Part shown: positions 1 to 7,827 of the stretch, piece after piece
Layout: every line of letters begins with the position of its first letter
Numbering within the stretch: the first letter of the stretch is position 1
Origin: Paramagnetospirillum magneticum AMB-1
GTDB taxonomy: Bacteria > Pseudomonadota > Alphaproteobacteria > Rhodospirillales > Magnetospirillaceae
Assembly (NCBI RefSeq): GCF_000009985.1
Contig: NC_007626.1
Span: 3,589,943 to 3,653,942 of the forward strand
Direction of reading: 5' to 3'
Length of the DNA stretch: 64,000 bases
The notes under the pieces: generated by a model
The model's input: only the letters and a program-made list of their open reading frames with translations
Database searches by the model: none
What the model was told of the DNA's origin: nothing
Made by a program: the position numbers and the translations under genes

Positions 1-1
1 C

Positions 2-478
2 GGCATCGACCTTGCAGTACGGACGGGCACACTTGATGACAGTGATCTGGTCGCTCGCCGTCTTTGCAAGGTCAAGCGCCTGCTTGTGGCATCCCCCGCC
101 TACCTGGCAAAGGCCGGGGTACCGGTGGCCCCCTCGGACCTTGCCTCGCACAACGCGATCGTCATCAGCGCGGCCCTCGATAGTTGGCGCTTTGATGGGG
201 GATGGGAGTGCTCGATGAGATGGACCATTGCTGCCGGCAATATGCTGGTCGCCCATCAACTTGCACGCCTTCACCATGGGATCGCGCTTCTGCCCGACTT
301 CATGCTTGAAACGGACCTGGACCTGGGCACCTTGATCCACCTGCTGCCGGAATATCCAATGGAACAGGCGGATGCCTGGATTGTCAGCAGCCCTCAACGC
401 TACAGGTCGCTCGCGGTTCAAACCGTCTTGAACTATCTGGCGGGAGCTAAGAGTGGAGTCTCGGTAGGCCGCCACTGA
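2..478 (+). CDS. LysR-family transcriptional regulator, C-terminal part (cut by window start)
   Basis: Open from the first bases in frame 2 and ending in TGA. The 158 visible residues match the second half of a LysR effector-binding domain: GIDLAVRTGTLDDSDLVAR, then LLVASPAYLAKAG, a usual LysR signature, and near the end GIALLPDFM. The DNA-binding N-terminus lies outside the window, so target and inducer cannot be inferred. No partner gene is visible downstream, where a 500-bp non-coding stretch begins. Confidence 0.8.
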   Translation, partial: GIDLAVRTGTLDDSDLVARRLCKVKRLLVASPAYLAKAGVPVAPSDLASHNAIVISAALDSWRFDGGWECSMRWTIAAGNMLVAHQLARLHHGIALLPDFMLETDLDLGTLIHLLPEYPMEQADAWIVSSPQRYRSLAVQTVLNYLAGAKSGVSVGRH

Positions 479-987
479 CCTGTTTTCATGATTGATCCCG
501 ATCAGTGGAAGGGGGGCAGGTCATCGCTGAGTCCAAGCAGATTCGAGCGCCGCTTATCCCTTCGACCGAGATCGGTCGGACTGGAAACGGCCCTTTGGTT
601 AGGAGGCAACGCCTCAGGATGCGACGACCACGAATCGCCACCCCAGATGACCCGCCTCGGTATAACTGACGTGGTGGCGGAGCTCTTACTTAGTTGGATG
701 CTCCGCAAACCCCAGCAATTCCGCCATTTCCGCGGAACTCCATGGCTACTAAGTAAACTAAGTAGGTAGATTCAAGAGCTCCGCATAAAACAGAAAATAA
801 TATTTTTTATTTCTATAAATTGTTTTTCTCTTACTTAGTTTACTTAGTTACTAAATTAGAAATTATCATTATAATTCAACAGCTTGCACTTAGTAATCAC
901 TAAGTAAATGGATTGGGCGTTTACTTAGTAGAGCCGTAACCGGCTCCCTGGGCACCAGCCTAATCCGCGAGCACAGCCACCACCACA
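479..987. other. Non-coding stretch, AT-rich in its second half
   Basis: About 500 bp between the LysR end and the resolvase end. Short open frames on both strands (488-769 plus, 502-708 minus) have no recognisable protein features and lie opposite each other. From about 770 to 930 the DNA becomes strongly AT-rich and carries the ACTTAGT repeat cluster listed separately. I see no RNA gene. Confidence 0.6.
688..929. repeat. Cluster of eight ACTTAGT/ACTAAGT heptamers
   Basis: ACTTAGT occurs on the plus strand at 688, 833, 842, 888 and 923, and as its complement ACTAAGT at 748, 757 and 899. Two pairs are spaced by exactly 9 bp (748/757 and 833/842) and face each other, so about 17 bp at 748 is an inverted copy of that at 833. 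The block is AT-rich and sits next to a serine recombinase gene. Such arrays can be iterons, recombinase accessory sites or operators. Which of these applies is not shown by the sequence. Confidence 0.7.
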
Positions 988-1572
988 TCAGCCCGCAGGT
1001 CGAAGATCCAGGCCACCACCACGCCCACCTGGCAGGTGGCGATACAAAGTGGCAGTCGAAACATTGAGGCGCCGGGCCACCTCCTCAACAGTAATCGCCG
1101 GGGATGCAAGCATGGCTCGCGCCACCTCCACATCCTGACCAGACAGGGACCGAGGCCGACCGCCGACCCGGCCCATTTTGCGGGCCGAATCCAGTCCGGC
1201 TCGAGTCCGCTCGATGATCAAACTTCTCTCGAACTCCCCGAGCGCCGCAAAAACGTGGAAGATCAATTTCCCCCCGGCGGTGGTGGTGTCGATCGCTTCG
1301 GTCAACGACCGTAAACCGATCCCACGCCCGTCGAGCATATCGACAGTCTCGATCAACTGCCGGGTCGATCGAGCCAACCGATCCAGCTTCCACACCACCA
1401 CCGTGTCGCCGTTGCGAGCGAAGTCCAAGGCGGCCTTCAACTCGGGGCGATCGGCGCGGGCGCCGGAGGCATGTTCACTGAAAATGCGTTCACACCCGGC
1501 CGCATGCAGGGCGTCGAGTTGCAGTTGCGGCGACTGGTCCTGGGTCGAAACTCTGGCGTAACCGACAAACAT
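988..1572 (-). CDS. Serine recombinase (resolvase/invertase family)
   Basis: A 194-residue protein starting MFVGYARVSTQDQ; the serine of ARVST is the expected nucleophile. VVWKLDRLARS and the GEFERSLIIERTRAGL helix are family hallmarks, and the C-terminus has a helix-turn-helix (VEEVARRLNVSTATLYRHL). The start at 1572 is chosen because AAGGAGG lies just upstream and the family begins at this point; an ATG eight codons earlier is also in frame. It probably acts in site-specific inversion or resolution of a mobile element. The ACTTAGT cluster lies beyond its 3' end and a divergent small gene beyond its 5' end. Confidence 0.9.
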   Translation of the reverse strand: MFVGYARVSTQDQSPQLQLDALHAAGCERIFSEHASGARADRPELKAALDFARNGDTVVVWKLDRLARSTRQLIETVDMLDGRGIGLRSLTEAIDTTTAGGKLIFHVFAALGEFERSLIIERTRAGLDSARKMGRVGGRPRSLSGQDVEVARAMLASPAITVEEVARRLNVSTATLYRHLPGGRGGGLDLRPAG

Positions 1573-1596
1573 CCCCCCCTCCTTCTCAATACTCAT

Positions 1597-1743
1597 TCAA
1601 TTACCGACGAATTGAGATGCATGTTTTGAGAGACAGTTTTGAGATAATACCACCTCCGCTAATCACGCAAAAGACCACGACACAAATAAATTCTCATAAA
1701 CGAACGTTTTTGAGAGTCATATGTTTATACGTATTAGTCAGAA
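1597..1743. promoter_or_regulatory. Divergent promoter region with TTTTGAGA repeats
   Basis: The AT-rich gap between the resolvase and the divergent small gene at 1744. TTTTGAGA occurs at 1624-1631, 1637-1644 and 1708-1715, the first two 13 bp apart. The placement suits an operator controlling one or both genes, but no known regulator motif is recognised. Confidence 0.35.
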
Positions 1744-2112
1744 ATGCGAACAGATAAATACCTGCACACGCAGCTGAGGAGGAATGTGATGCGGGATCTA
1801 CGAAGCCTTTATAACGAATGCCGCGACCTTGGGGCCGTCAGCGACCAGAGGTCGTTCAGCCGGATGTTTGGGCGGCAGGCGTCATGGTGCAGTTCGACAT
1901 TGGCCAGAGGACGGCGGCCCACCACGGGAGCCCTGGTCGCGTTTGTCCTACAGCTGGAAAAAATCATCGTGGCCACCGAGGAAGAAATGGCGGCGACCAT
2001 AAACCAGGAAGAAGTCGATGCTCTCCGAGGTGGGCTGGACGAAATCACCAGGATCAAGGCCGAGGTGTGGAGTGAGGTGGAAATACGATCGCAACTTAAT
2101 TTATTCGGTTAA
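1744..2112 (+). CDS. Small orphan protein, possibly DNA-binding (DUF6626-like)
   Basis: 122 residues. The N-terminal half (YNECRDLGAVSDQRSFSRMFGRQASW, then a small-residue stretch and GALVAFVLQLE) is laid out like small helix-turn-helix proteins of the DUF6626 type. The C-terminal half is acidic and helical (EEEMAATINQEEVDALRGG). The family assignment is from memory and tentative. The gene is divergent from the resolvase with a shared upstream region holding TTTTGAGA repeats, so a regulatory role is a reasonable guess. Confidence 0.5.
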   Translation: MRTDKYLHTQLRRNVMRDLRSLYNECRDLGAVSDQRSFSRMFGRQASWCSSTLARGRRPTTGALVAFVLQLEKIIVATEEEMAATINQEEVDALRGGLDEITRIKAEVWSEVEIRSQLNLFG

Positions 2113-2224
2113 TATTGATTTATTATTTCGTAGTCATTGACTCTCACATATGTATCGTCACTTATAATACAATATAGATTAGATGAGGTGGAAGCCATGG
2201 CTCCAGCCATTATTGCGCTGTCTC

Positions 2225-2731
2225 TTATTTTGGCAACTTCGGCCTATGGCCAGTCCTATCGACGCCGTCTTCGCGGCGATAGGCCTCCAATTCAGCCCGA
2301 TCACTGGCGTCCATGGCGGAGCCCATTGGCGTCGGCCGCTTCGCAGATAGGCTATCGACTTCGCTCCGCAACCCAGCGATTTCGGCCTTTTGCTTGGCCA
2401 TCTCGGCCTGCTGCTTGGCGATCTGACGATCCTTGGCTGCTGCCGCCGCCTTGAGGTCTTTGACCTCAACTCGGAGGCAGGCGATCTCCTCGAGATACGC
2501 CTCTATATCCGCGAGATAACCGTCGATTTCCTGGTTCTTCTTATCGACCATGTAGGCGACAAAATCGTCTTCGTCGCTATAGACGTTCAGGTGGACGTCA
2601 TCCGGATGCACATTGTTTTGCTGGAAATAATCAACCAACTTGCGACCAGCCGCGGCCTGCTCGCCTTCAATAGGGGAAAACATCATCGCAAAGATCTTTT
2701 CTGCCCGCCCTTTTTTCGCACCTTTAGCCAT
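2225..2731 (-). CDS. Hypothetical coiled-coil protein
   Basis: 168 residues, not recognised. Residues 1-60 (KIFAMMFSPIEGEQAAAGRKLVDYF) loosely resemble the N-terminal helix of DUF2786-type proteins. Residues 65-125 form a long predicted coiled coil with heptad-like A/E/K/Q runs (KDRQIAKQQAEMAKQKAEI). There is no signal peptide or membrane segment. It stands alone between orphan genes. Expression is plausible because its wobble positions are GC-rich while flanking non-coding DNA is not. Confidence 0.5.
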   Translation of the reverse strand: MAKGAKKGRAEKIFAMMFSPIEGEQAAAGRKLVDYFQQNNVHPDDVHLNVYSDEDDFVAYMVDKKNQEIDGYLADIEAYLEEIACLRVEVKDLKAAAAAKDRQIAKQQAEMAKQKAEIAGLRSEVDSLSAKRPTPMGSAMDASDRAELEAYRREDGVDRTGHRPKLPK

Positions 2732-3061
2732 AGCCGTATTCCGATCCAGTTTTTAAAGCCTGCATCGGCGATACCGCTGGCACCCCAAAACCGTCAATTT
2801 TCCAAAATCACAGTATTTGCTGCAATGACACTCGGCCATAGAAGATAAGCAGATGAGCATAAGCATGATTATGCGTGGTTTATGAGGTCCATAAGGCGAT
2901 AATGCCATAATGCATATCTCAATTCCAGGCCGCGGCCGGAGAGTAATATACATGACTGCGGAGGATAATACGTGATATTTGGCACATACATCTCTGAGCA
3001 GCATCGGCAAAAACTTGGAATATTCCGCTTAGGCCTGCCAGCCGGGCTGGCGATATGCCAG
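2732..3061. other. Non-coding stretch
   Basis: 330 bp upstream of the coiled-coil gene and downstream of the small gene at 3062. Short open frames on the minus strand (2753-3010, 2869-3075, 2919-3155) overlap each other and have no protein-like composition. No repeat, terminator or RNA gene is recognised. Confidence 0.5.
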
Positions 3062-3289
3062 CTACCGCTCGACAACCCTGATTCCGACGGGAAGTTGCGA
3101 ATCGGCCAGCTTCTGCTCCGTTTGGTCGATCAGTCGTTCGACCCGCGCCAGGCACTGTCGCATCGCGTCAAATGCCTTGTTGACGTCGTACATCAGAGTT
3201 GGGTGCTGATCATTGGCATTGCCAACATCTATATCATCAGAAGGAAGGATGAAGTCATCATAAGATCCATCAAAGTCATTGAGTCTCAT
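3062..3289 (-). CDS. Small hypothetical acidic protein
   Basis: 75 residues, not recognised. It is acidic at the N-terminus (NDFDGSYDDFILPSDDIDVG) with a helical C-terminal half (DVNKAFDAMRQCLARVERLIDQTEQKL). It is divergent from the gene at 3328 with only 38 AT-rich bases between, which would hold both promoters. The helix has a coiled-coil pattern. Function unknown. Confidence 0.4.
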   Translation of the reverse strand: MRLNDFDGSYDDFILPSDDIDVGNANDQHPTLMYDVNKAFDAMRQCLARVERLIDQTEQKLADSQLPVGIRVVER

Positions 3290-3327
3290 TGCGTCACATG
3301 TTTTTATGTTTTATATAAATATTTATC

Positions 3328-3729
3328 ATGAGAGCAAAAGATTTACATCAACACACATATGGAGCGTTCGTCATCTATTTCCACGCCTCCGGATGCGTCA
3401 AAAAGATCGACGGTCCGGACACGGATCCAATCATTACCGTCGCCGGAAAGAAGATTGAGGACGCAGTGTTTCAGTTGACCGGCGACGGTGACGGGAAGTT
3501 CCAGGGAGTAAAGTTCCGCGGAAGCGCGGTTATCTATCTGCCGATTCGCGATGGCTTCGGCCCAGTCTGCGCGAAATTCGTCAATTCCGATTTTATCGTC
3601 CAGGCAGGTCATTTGTACGGCCGCCTGCATCAGAAAAACGTCGAGATTAAACGGGTGGTGATGGTGGATCCGAGCACCGGTCGGACGGCCATACGGGATT
3701 TCACGGTTCCAACTTCAACAGCCTATTGA
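3328..3729 (+). CDS. Hypothetical protein
   Basis: 133 residues, not recognised. It reads as a globular beta-rich protein (AVIYLPIRDGFGPVCAKF, then IVQAGHLYGRLHQKNVEIKRVVMVDPSTGR). Third codon positions are GC-rich in this frame, which supports it over the antisense frame 3343-3630. There is no signal peptide and no clear Shine-Dalgarno sequence before the ATG. It converges on the hemerythrin operon end at 3835 and is divergent from the small gene at 3062. Confidence 0.5.
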   Translation: MRAKDLHQHTYGAFVIYFHASGCVKKIDGPDTDPIITVAGKKIEDAVFQLTGDGDGKFQGVKFRGSAVIYLPIRDGFGPVCAKFVNSDFIVQAGHLYGRLHQKNVEIKRVVMVDPSTGRTAIRDFTVPTSTAY

Positions 3730-3834
3730 CGGGCCAATTGAAATTTGTATCCAGTCTGGTCACCCGTTCCACTTATGTCTTCCGATCTTTCTCACTGGCT
3801 GCATCACCTGTCGCAGCCCCCCGAAGATCCAACA

Positions 3835-4269
3835 TCAATCAATGACTAGCACGGCAAAGTTAGATCGTTGAGCCAGATATTCAGCGAGTTTTCGGTCTTC
3901 CATCTTGATGTGTCCGGTAACCCAGTTTCTCAAGGATTGAACCTCGCTCCCAGATAACTTCGAATGGCCCTCTCGTCTCACACGTGCGATTAGTTCAGAA
4001 AGTACCCGGATCAGCCCCCTGTGAACCGCCGCATGTTCCTCCCTGTCAGGGTAGTCGGTTTGCTTCATCACATCTTCTTCGCGCTCGAAATGGACACGGG
4101 TGAAGTCCGCCAACTCGGACAGTACCGCGTTGATACCTTCATCCGTTGATGGCCCCGCCAACCGGATCACCAAGAAGTCCATCATGGACGCAATCTGGGC
4201 ATGATCCTGGTCGATGAAGTCCACCCCGAGTTTCTTGCCGTCAAACCATTCCGGTGCCGTCTGTTCCAT
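3835..4269 (-). CDS. Bacteriohemerythrin
   Basis: 144 residues from the start MEQTAPEWFDG. It carries the di-iron ligand pattern: H in DQDHAQI, H and E in HFEREED, the pair in HAAVHRGL and H/D in HIKMED. Such four-helix proteins bind O2 reversibly, and some bind NO. The start at 4269 gives family-typical length and leaves 25 bp after the upstream phosphodiesterase gene; upstream in-frame codons would run into that gene. It is the last gene of the unit NIT chemoreceptor, hybrid kinase, REC-EAL, hemerythrin, suggesting it supplies or senses gas ligands for that pathway (inference). Confidence 0.9.
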   Translation of the reverse strand: MEQTAPEWFDGKKLGVDFIDQDHAQIASMMDFLVIRLAGPSTDEGINAVLSELADFTRVHFEREEDVMKQTDYPDREEHAAVHRGLIRVLSELIARVRREGHSKLSGSEVQSLRNWVTGHIKMEDRKLAEYLAQRSNFAVLVID

Positions 4270-4294
4270 AGTTGGACCTTTGTTTGAATGGGTG

Positions 4295-5482
4295 TTAACG
4301 GGGAAAATCATTGGCGGCGACAGGCCGACCAAGGAGGTAGCCCTGGGCCTCGTCGCAACCAAGATGCCTGATCAGGTCCATCTGCTGCTCGGTTTCGATC
4401 CCTTCGGCCACTACCTTCAACCCCATGCGGCGTCCCAATTGGACGGAACTTTCGACGATGGCCAGCGATCCTTCCTCTTCCAGCGCCTTGGCGATGAAGG
4501 ACTGATCGATCTTCAATTCGGTAAACGGTCCGTGTTGAAGTTGCTTCAATGACGAATAGCCGGTGCCAAAATCGTCGATAGACAGGGCGAATCGCCGCAT
4601 CCGCAACCGGGTCAGGATATCCAATGATGCGGAAAAATCGGAAGCCAGGGCTGATTCGGTAATTTCAAGGACAATCTGTTCCGGCGAAAGCCCCCGACCT
4701 TCGACCCGACGAAGCAGGTCTTCCGGTAGATCGAGGTGCCGGAGGGAGAGGGCCGAGAGATTGAGCGCCAGTTTCAAGGGCCGCCCCTGATCCAGCCAGA
4801 TACGTCCCTGAACCAGGGATTGATCGATGATCTGATCGGTCAGGCGCTCGATCAGCCCTTCCTTCTCGGCCAAGGGGATGAAGTAATCCGGGCCGACCAG
4901 GCCGTGGTCTGGATGTCTCCAGCGAGCCAGGACCTCGACGCCGGTGATGGCGCGGGTGGAAACGCTGAGCTTTGGCTGATAGAAGGGAATGATGTGACCC
5001 GCTGCCAAGGCGGCATCGAGATCGGACGCAGTCGGAACATACTGGCTGCCCGGCCTTGCCGAGGTAGTGGGGCACTGGGGGGCGGTGATGGCAGCCAATT
5101 GATCGTACAGCCCCACCAGAGCCGATAATTCGAACGGCTTGTGCAGCACTCCGGCCACCTTCAGGCCGCGGCTTTCCGCCAATCGTCTCGCGGCCTCCAG
5201 CAGATGGATATCGTGGCCGCTCATCAAAACCAGATGGGCCTTGGAATTATTGTCGCCCAGGAAGCGAATGATTTCGATGCCATCCACCCCCGGCATGGCG
5301 AGGTCAAGAAAAATCCCCCGGAGGTCAATGGAATAGCGGCAGGCGAAATCTTCGAAATTGTCGCACCACTGCGCATTGAAACCCTGATCGTCCCCGACAT
5401 CGGCGACGAATTCGCACATATCACGCTCGTCATCAAGAATCAGCACGCGCGGCTGATCTGCTTTTGCCAAATCAGTCATCAT
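4295..5482 (-). CDS. Response regulator with EAL cyclic-di-GMP phosphodiesterase output
   Basis: 395 residues. Receiver domain at 12-130 with the acidic pair LDDERD, likely phospho-acceptor D60 (GIFLDLAMPG) and a lysine in HKPFE. EAL domain at about 155-390: EVLARWR in place of EAL, LNLSAL, EITESAL, DDFGTGYSSL, LKIDQSF, VAEGIET and QGYLLGRP, so the metal and substrate residues look intact and hydrolysis of cyclic-di-GMP is expected. The start overlaps the kinase stop by 4 bp (ATGA), indicating translational coupling; the upstream hybrid kinase is the probable phospho-donor. Confidence 0.93.
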   Translation of the reverse strand: MMTDLAKADQPRVLILDDERDMCEFVADVGDDQGFNAQWCDNFEDFACRYSIDLRGIFLDLAMPGVDGIEIIRFLGDNNSKAHLVLMSGHDIHLLEAARRLAESRGLKVAGVLHKPFELSALVGLYDQLAAITAPQCPTTSARPGSQYVPTASDLDAALAAGHIIPFYQPKLSVSTRAITGVEVLARWRHPDHGLVGPDYFIPLAEKEGLIERLTDQIIDQSLVQGRIWLDQGRPLKLALNLSALSLRHLDLPEDLLRRVEGRGLSPEQIVLEITESALASDFSASLDILTRLRMRRFALSIDDFGTGYSSLKQLQHGPFTELKIDQSFIAKALEEEGSLAIVESSVQLGRRMGLKVVAEGIETEQQMDLIRHLGCDEAQGYLLGRPVAANDFPR

Positions 5483-7827
5483 GAACCATCCGATCCATCA
5501 AGAATGGTTCTTACCATCCTTGCCAAATCCGCCTTGCTGTAGGGCTTGGATATCACAGAAAAGCCGCCGTCGTTCTGGTGCTGGTGGGCATATCCGGTGA
5601 AGCCCGAGGTCAGCAGTACCTTGCGTCCAAGGTCTGTCGCCAGTTTGGCGAGACCAAAGCCATCCAAGCCCCCCGGCATCACCACGTCCGAGAAAATCAG
5701 GTCGATATCGGATCGCTCCTTCAGCAGCCTGACGGCTTCAGAGGTATCGGTGGTGATGATCGGGGCGTACCCTAGGTCGCTCAGAAATTCTCCGGCGATC
5801 TCGGCCAAGTGAAGTTCATCGTCGATCACCAGCACGGTTTCCGTGCCACGAGGTATGTCGGATGTCTCGGTTCCAATCTGACCGGGATCGGCAACATGGG
5901 CATGGCTACGGGGGAAGTACAGGCGGAAGGCCGTTCCCACCCCAAGTTCCGAATAGACCCGCACATGGCCGCCTGAGCGTCGGGCAAAGCCGTAAACCAT
6001 ACTCAGTCCAAGGCCGGTGCCTTTGCCCCTTTCCTTGGTGGTGAAGAACGGCTCGAAAATCTTATCGACGATATCTTTGCTGATCCCGGTGCCGCTGTCG
6101 CTCACCATCAGGACAATGTATTCACCGGGTTGGAGGTTGGGGTCGAACCGCGCATGTTCTGCCTCAACCACGATGTTGGATGTCTCAATGGCAAGGGTGC
6201 CGCCATCGGGCATGGCATCACGGGCATTTATGGCGAGATTGAGCAAGGCGTCTTCGAATTCGCTTCGGTTCACGACCGTTTTCCATAGCGCGGGATCGAG
6301 CTTGGTCTTGACCTGCACGATTTGGGTCAAGGAGCGTTGCAGCATGTCGAGCATGCCGGTAACCGCATCATTGATGTCGATTGGGTCATTGCCGACTACG
6401 GTTGGGGCCTGCCGTGAAAAGGCCAACAAACGGCGCGTGAGATCGGCTCCCCGGCGAGCGCTTTTCAACGCGGTATCAAGGCGTCGGTTTGCTTTTTCGT
6501 CATTCGCCAAATTCTTCTGAAGCAGTTCGAGATTTCCGGTGATGATGCCCAGCAGATTGTTGAAGTCGTGGGCGATCCCCCCAGTCAGTTGCCCAACCGC
6601 TTCGAGCTTTTGCGACCGGCGCAAGGCTTCTTCGGTGCGCTTCTGTCCGGTCAGATCGCGGATGAATCCGGTAAACAGTCCGTGCGTAGGCAGTTGGGTG
6701 ATCGCTAGTTCCAGGGGAATTTCATGTCCATCGGCATGAAGGCCATGCATTTCAAGGCGCTGACCGATAACCTTGGTGACCCCGCCATCAATCACTCGGG
6801 CTATTCCAGCCCGATGAGCCGCACGGTGCTGCTCCGGGATGATCAGGTCGGCGATTTCCTTGCCAACGACATCTTGTTCAAGATGTCCGAAAATGCGCTC
6901 GGCGGCTGGATTGAATTCGATAATCGCTCCATTACCGTCAATGGTTACAATGGCATCCAGGGCTGCATCCAGAATCGAGCTTTTGACCTCCTCGCTGACC
7001 TGATGGGCATCGAGTTCTTCCCGCAGCTTTCGCGCCAGCGGGCGGAACACGCCTGCCCATGAGAATGCCAGAACAAATGTAAATATCAGCAGGCCGATGA
7101 AGGCGCTGTAAAGAAGCCGGTTAGCCCGCTCCTGGCTCTCGAATTGGTAGCGAGACACCACGCTCTCCAATCCTTGAAGAAGCTCAACGCGTGACATCAT
7201 GGCAATATCATACAGGACAATCAGCGGGAGACGCCGATCATCGCCACTTAGTTCCAGATCCATGAAATAGCGGGCCCTCTTTATAAAATACGAGATGCTT
7301 TTATCCAGTGTCGGCGCTCGGCCGAAATAGAGTGCATTCAGCTCGTTCGACATCCCGCGACCAACAGATATTTCAATAAGCCTTTGATGCTCAGCCTCCA
7401 TACTGGCGACTGCATTCTCCATATTGCTTCTGACTGACTGTTTCGCCTCGTCGGATGGGGATGTGATAATTTGGTATCCGAGGCTGACAACGCGCTGAGA
7501 CAGCATTCTCTGCCTCCCAGCCATATTAATAATGGCACCGTCATCAGATAAGAATGAAACAGCAAATTCTAACGCACCAAACCCAGATGATGCCAGAATA
7601 AATAGAGAGACGAGGACGATTGCCTGCCTTTTTGTCAGGCTTGCAATTAATTTGTTTGCTGATATACGCGCACCTTGCATTGCTATAATTCTATGATAGT
7701 TGCTGTTGAGCGATCTATGTGTGTGTGGATTTTCATTGAAATGCCTCATCCCGAGCAGGCCAGAATAGTCTGGCATGATTTTCACGCCAAAAAAGAGCAG
7801 AGCCTCCCTAGGCCGCTCTGATTTCAC
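5479..7827 (-). CDS. Hybrid sensor histidine kinase with PilJ-like sensor, PAS and receiver
   Basis: Up to 782 residues. Order: membrane segment near 68-90, periplasmic four-helix PilJ/NarX-like region with the signature INMAGRQRMLSQR, second membrane segment near 240-265, PAS at about 285-400, HisKA with H in GGIAHDFNNLLG, HATPase (DSGTGIS, GKGTGLGLSMVYGF), and a C-terminal receiver with D in LIFSDVVMPGG. The start is uncertain: 7827 overlaps the upstream chemoreceptor by 20 bp, while ATGs at 7776, 7749 and 7680 are also in frame and the last would begin just before the first membrane segment. The PilJ/NarX-type region and the NIT receptor next door both hint at nitrate/nitrite-type ligands. 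Confidence 0.9.
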   Translation of the reverse strand: MKSERPREALLFFGVKIMPDYSGLLGMRHFNENPHTHRSLNSNYHRIIAMQGARISANKLIASLTKRQAIVLVSLFILASSGFGALEFAVSFLSDDGAIINMAGRQRMLSQRVVSLGYQIITSPSDEAKQSVRSNMENAVASMEAEHQRLIEISVGRGMSNELNALYFGRAPTLDKSISYFIKRARYFMDLELSGDDRRLPLIVLYDIAMMSRVELLQGLESVVSRYQFESQERANRLLYSAFIGLLIFTFVLAFSWAGVFRPLARKLREELDAHQVSEEVKSSILDAALDAIVTIDGNGAIIEFNPAAERIFGHLEQDVVGKEIADLIIPEQHRAAHRAGIARVIDGGVTKVIGQRLEMHGLHADGHEIPLELAITQLPTHGLFTGFIRDLTGQKRTEEALRRSQKLEAVGQLTGGIAHDFNNLLGIITGNLELLQKNLANDEKANRRLDTALKSARRGADLTRRLLAFSRQAPTVVGNDPIDINDAVTGMLDMLQRSLTQIVQVKTKLDPALWKTVVNRSEFEDALLNLAINARDAMPDGGTLAIETSNIVVEAEHARFDPNLQPGEYIVLMVSDSGTGISKDIVDKIFEPFFTTKERGKGTGLGLSMVYGFARRSGGHVRVYSELGVGTAFRLYFPRSHAHVADPGQIGTETSDIPRGTETVLVIDDELHLAEIAGEFLSDLGYAPIITTDTSEAVRLLKERSDIDLIFSDVVMPGGLDGFGLAKLATDLGRKVLLTSGFTGYAHQHQNDGGFSVISKPYSKADLARMVRTILDGSDGS

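Noticed and set aside
488..769. 93-codon open frame after the LysR gene
   Set aside because: Arg/Ser-rich composition, an overlapping opposite-strand frame and no ribosome site; probably not coding.
946..957. CCCTGGGCACCA, matching the 3' end of tRNA-Phe, as a possible att site
   Set aside because: Only 12 bases, and in opposite orientation to the tRNA, so it cannot be the second direct repeat of an integrated island.
3343..3630. 95-residue open frame antisense to the gene at 3328
   Set aside because: The plus-strand frame is longer and has GC-rich third positions; the antisense frame has no features.
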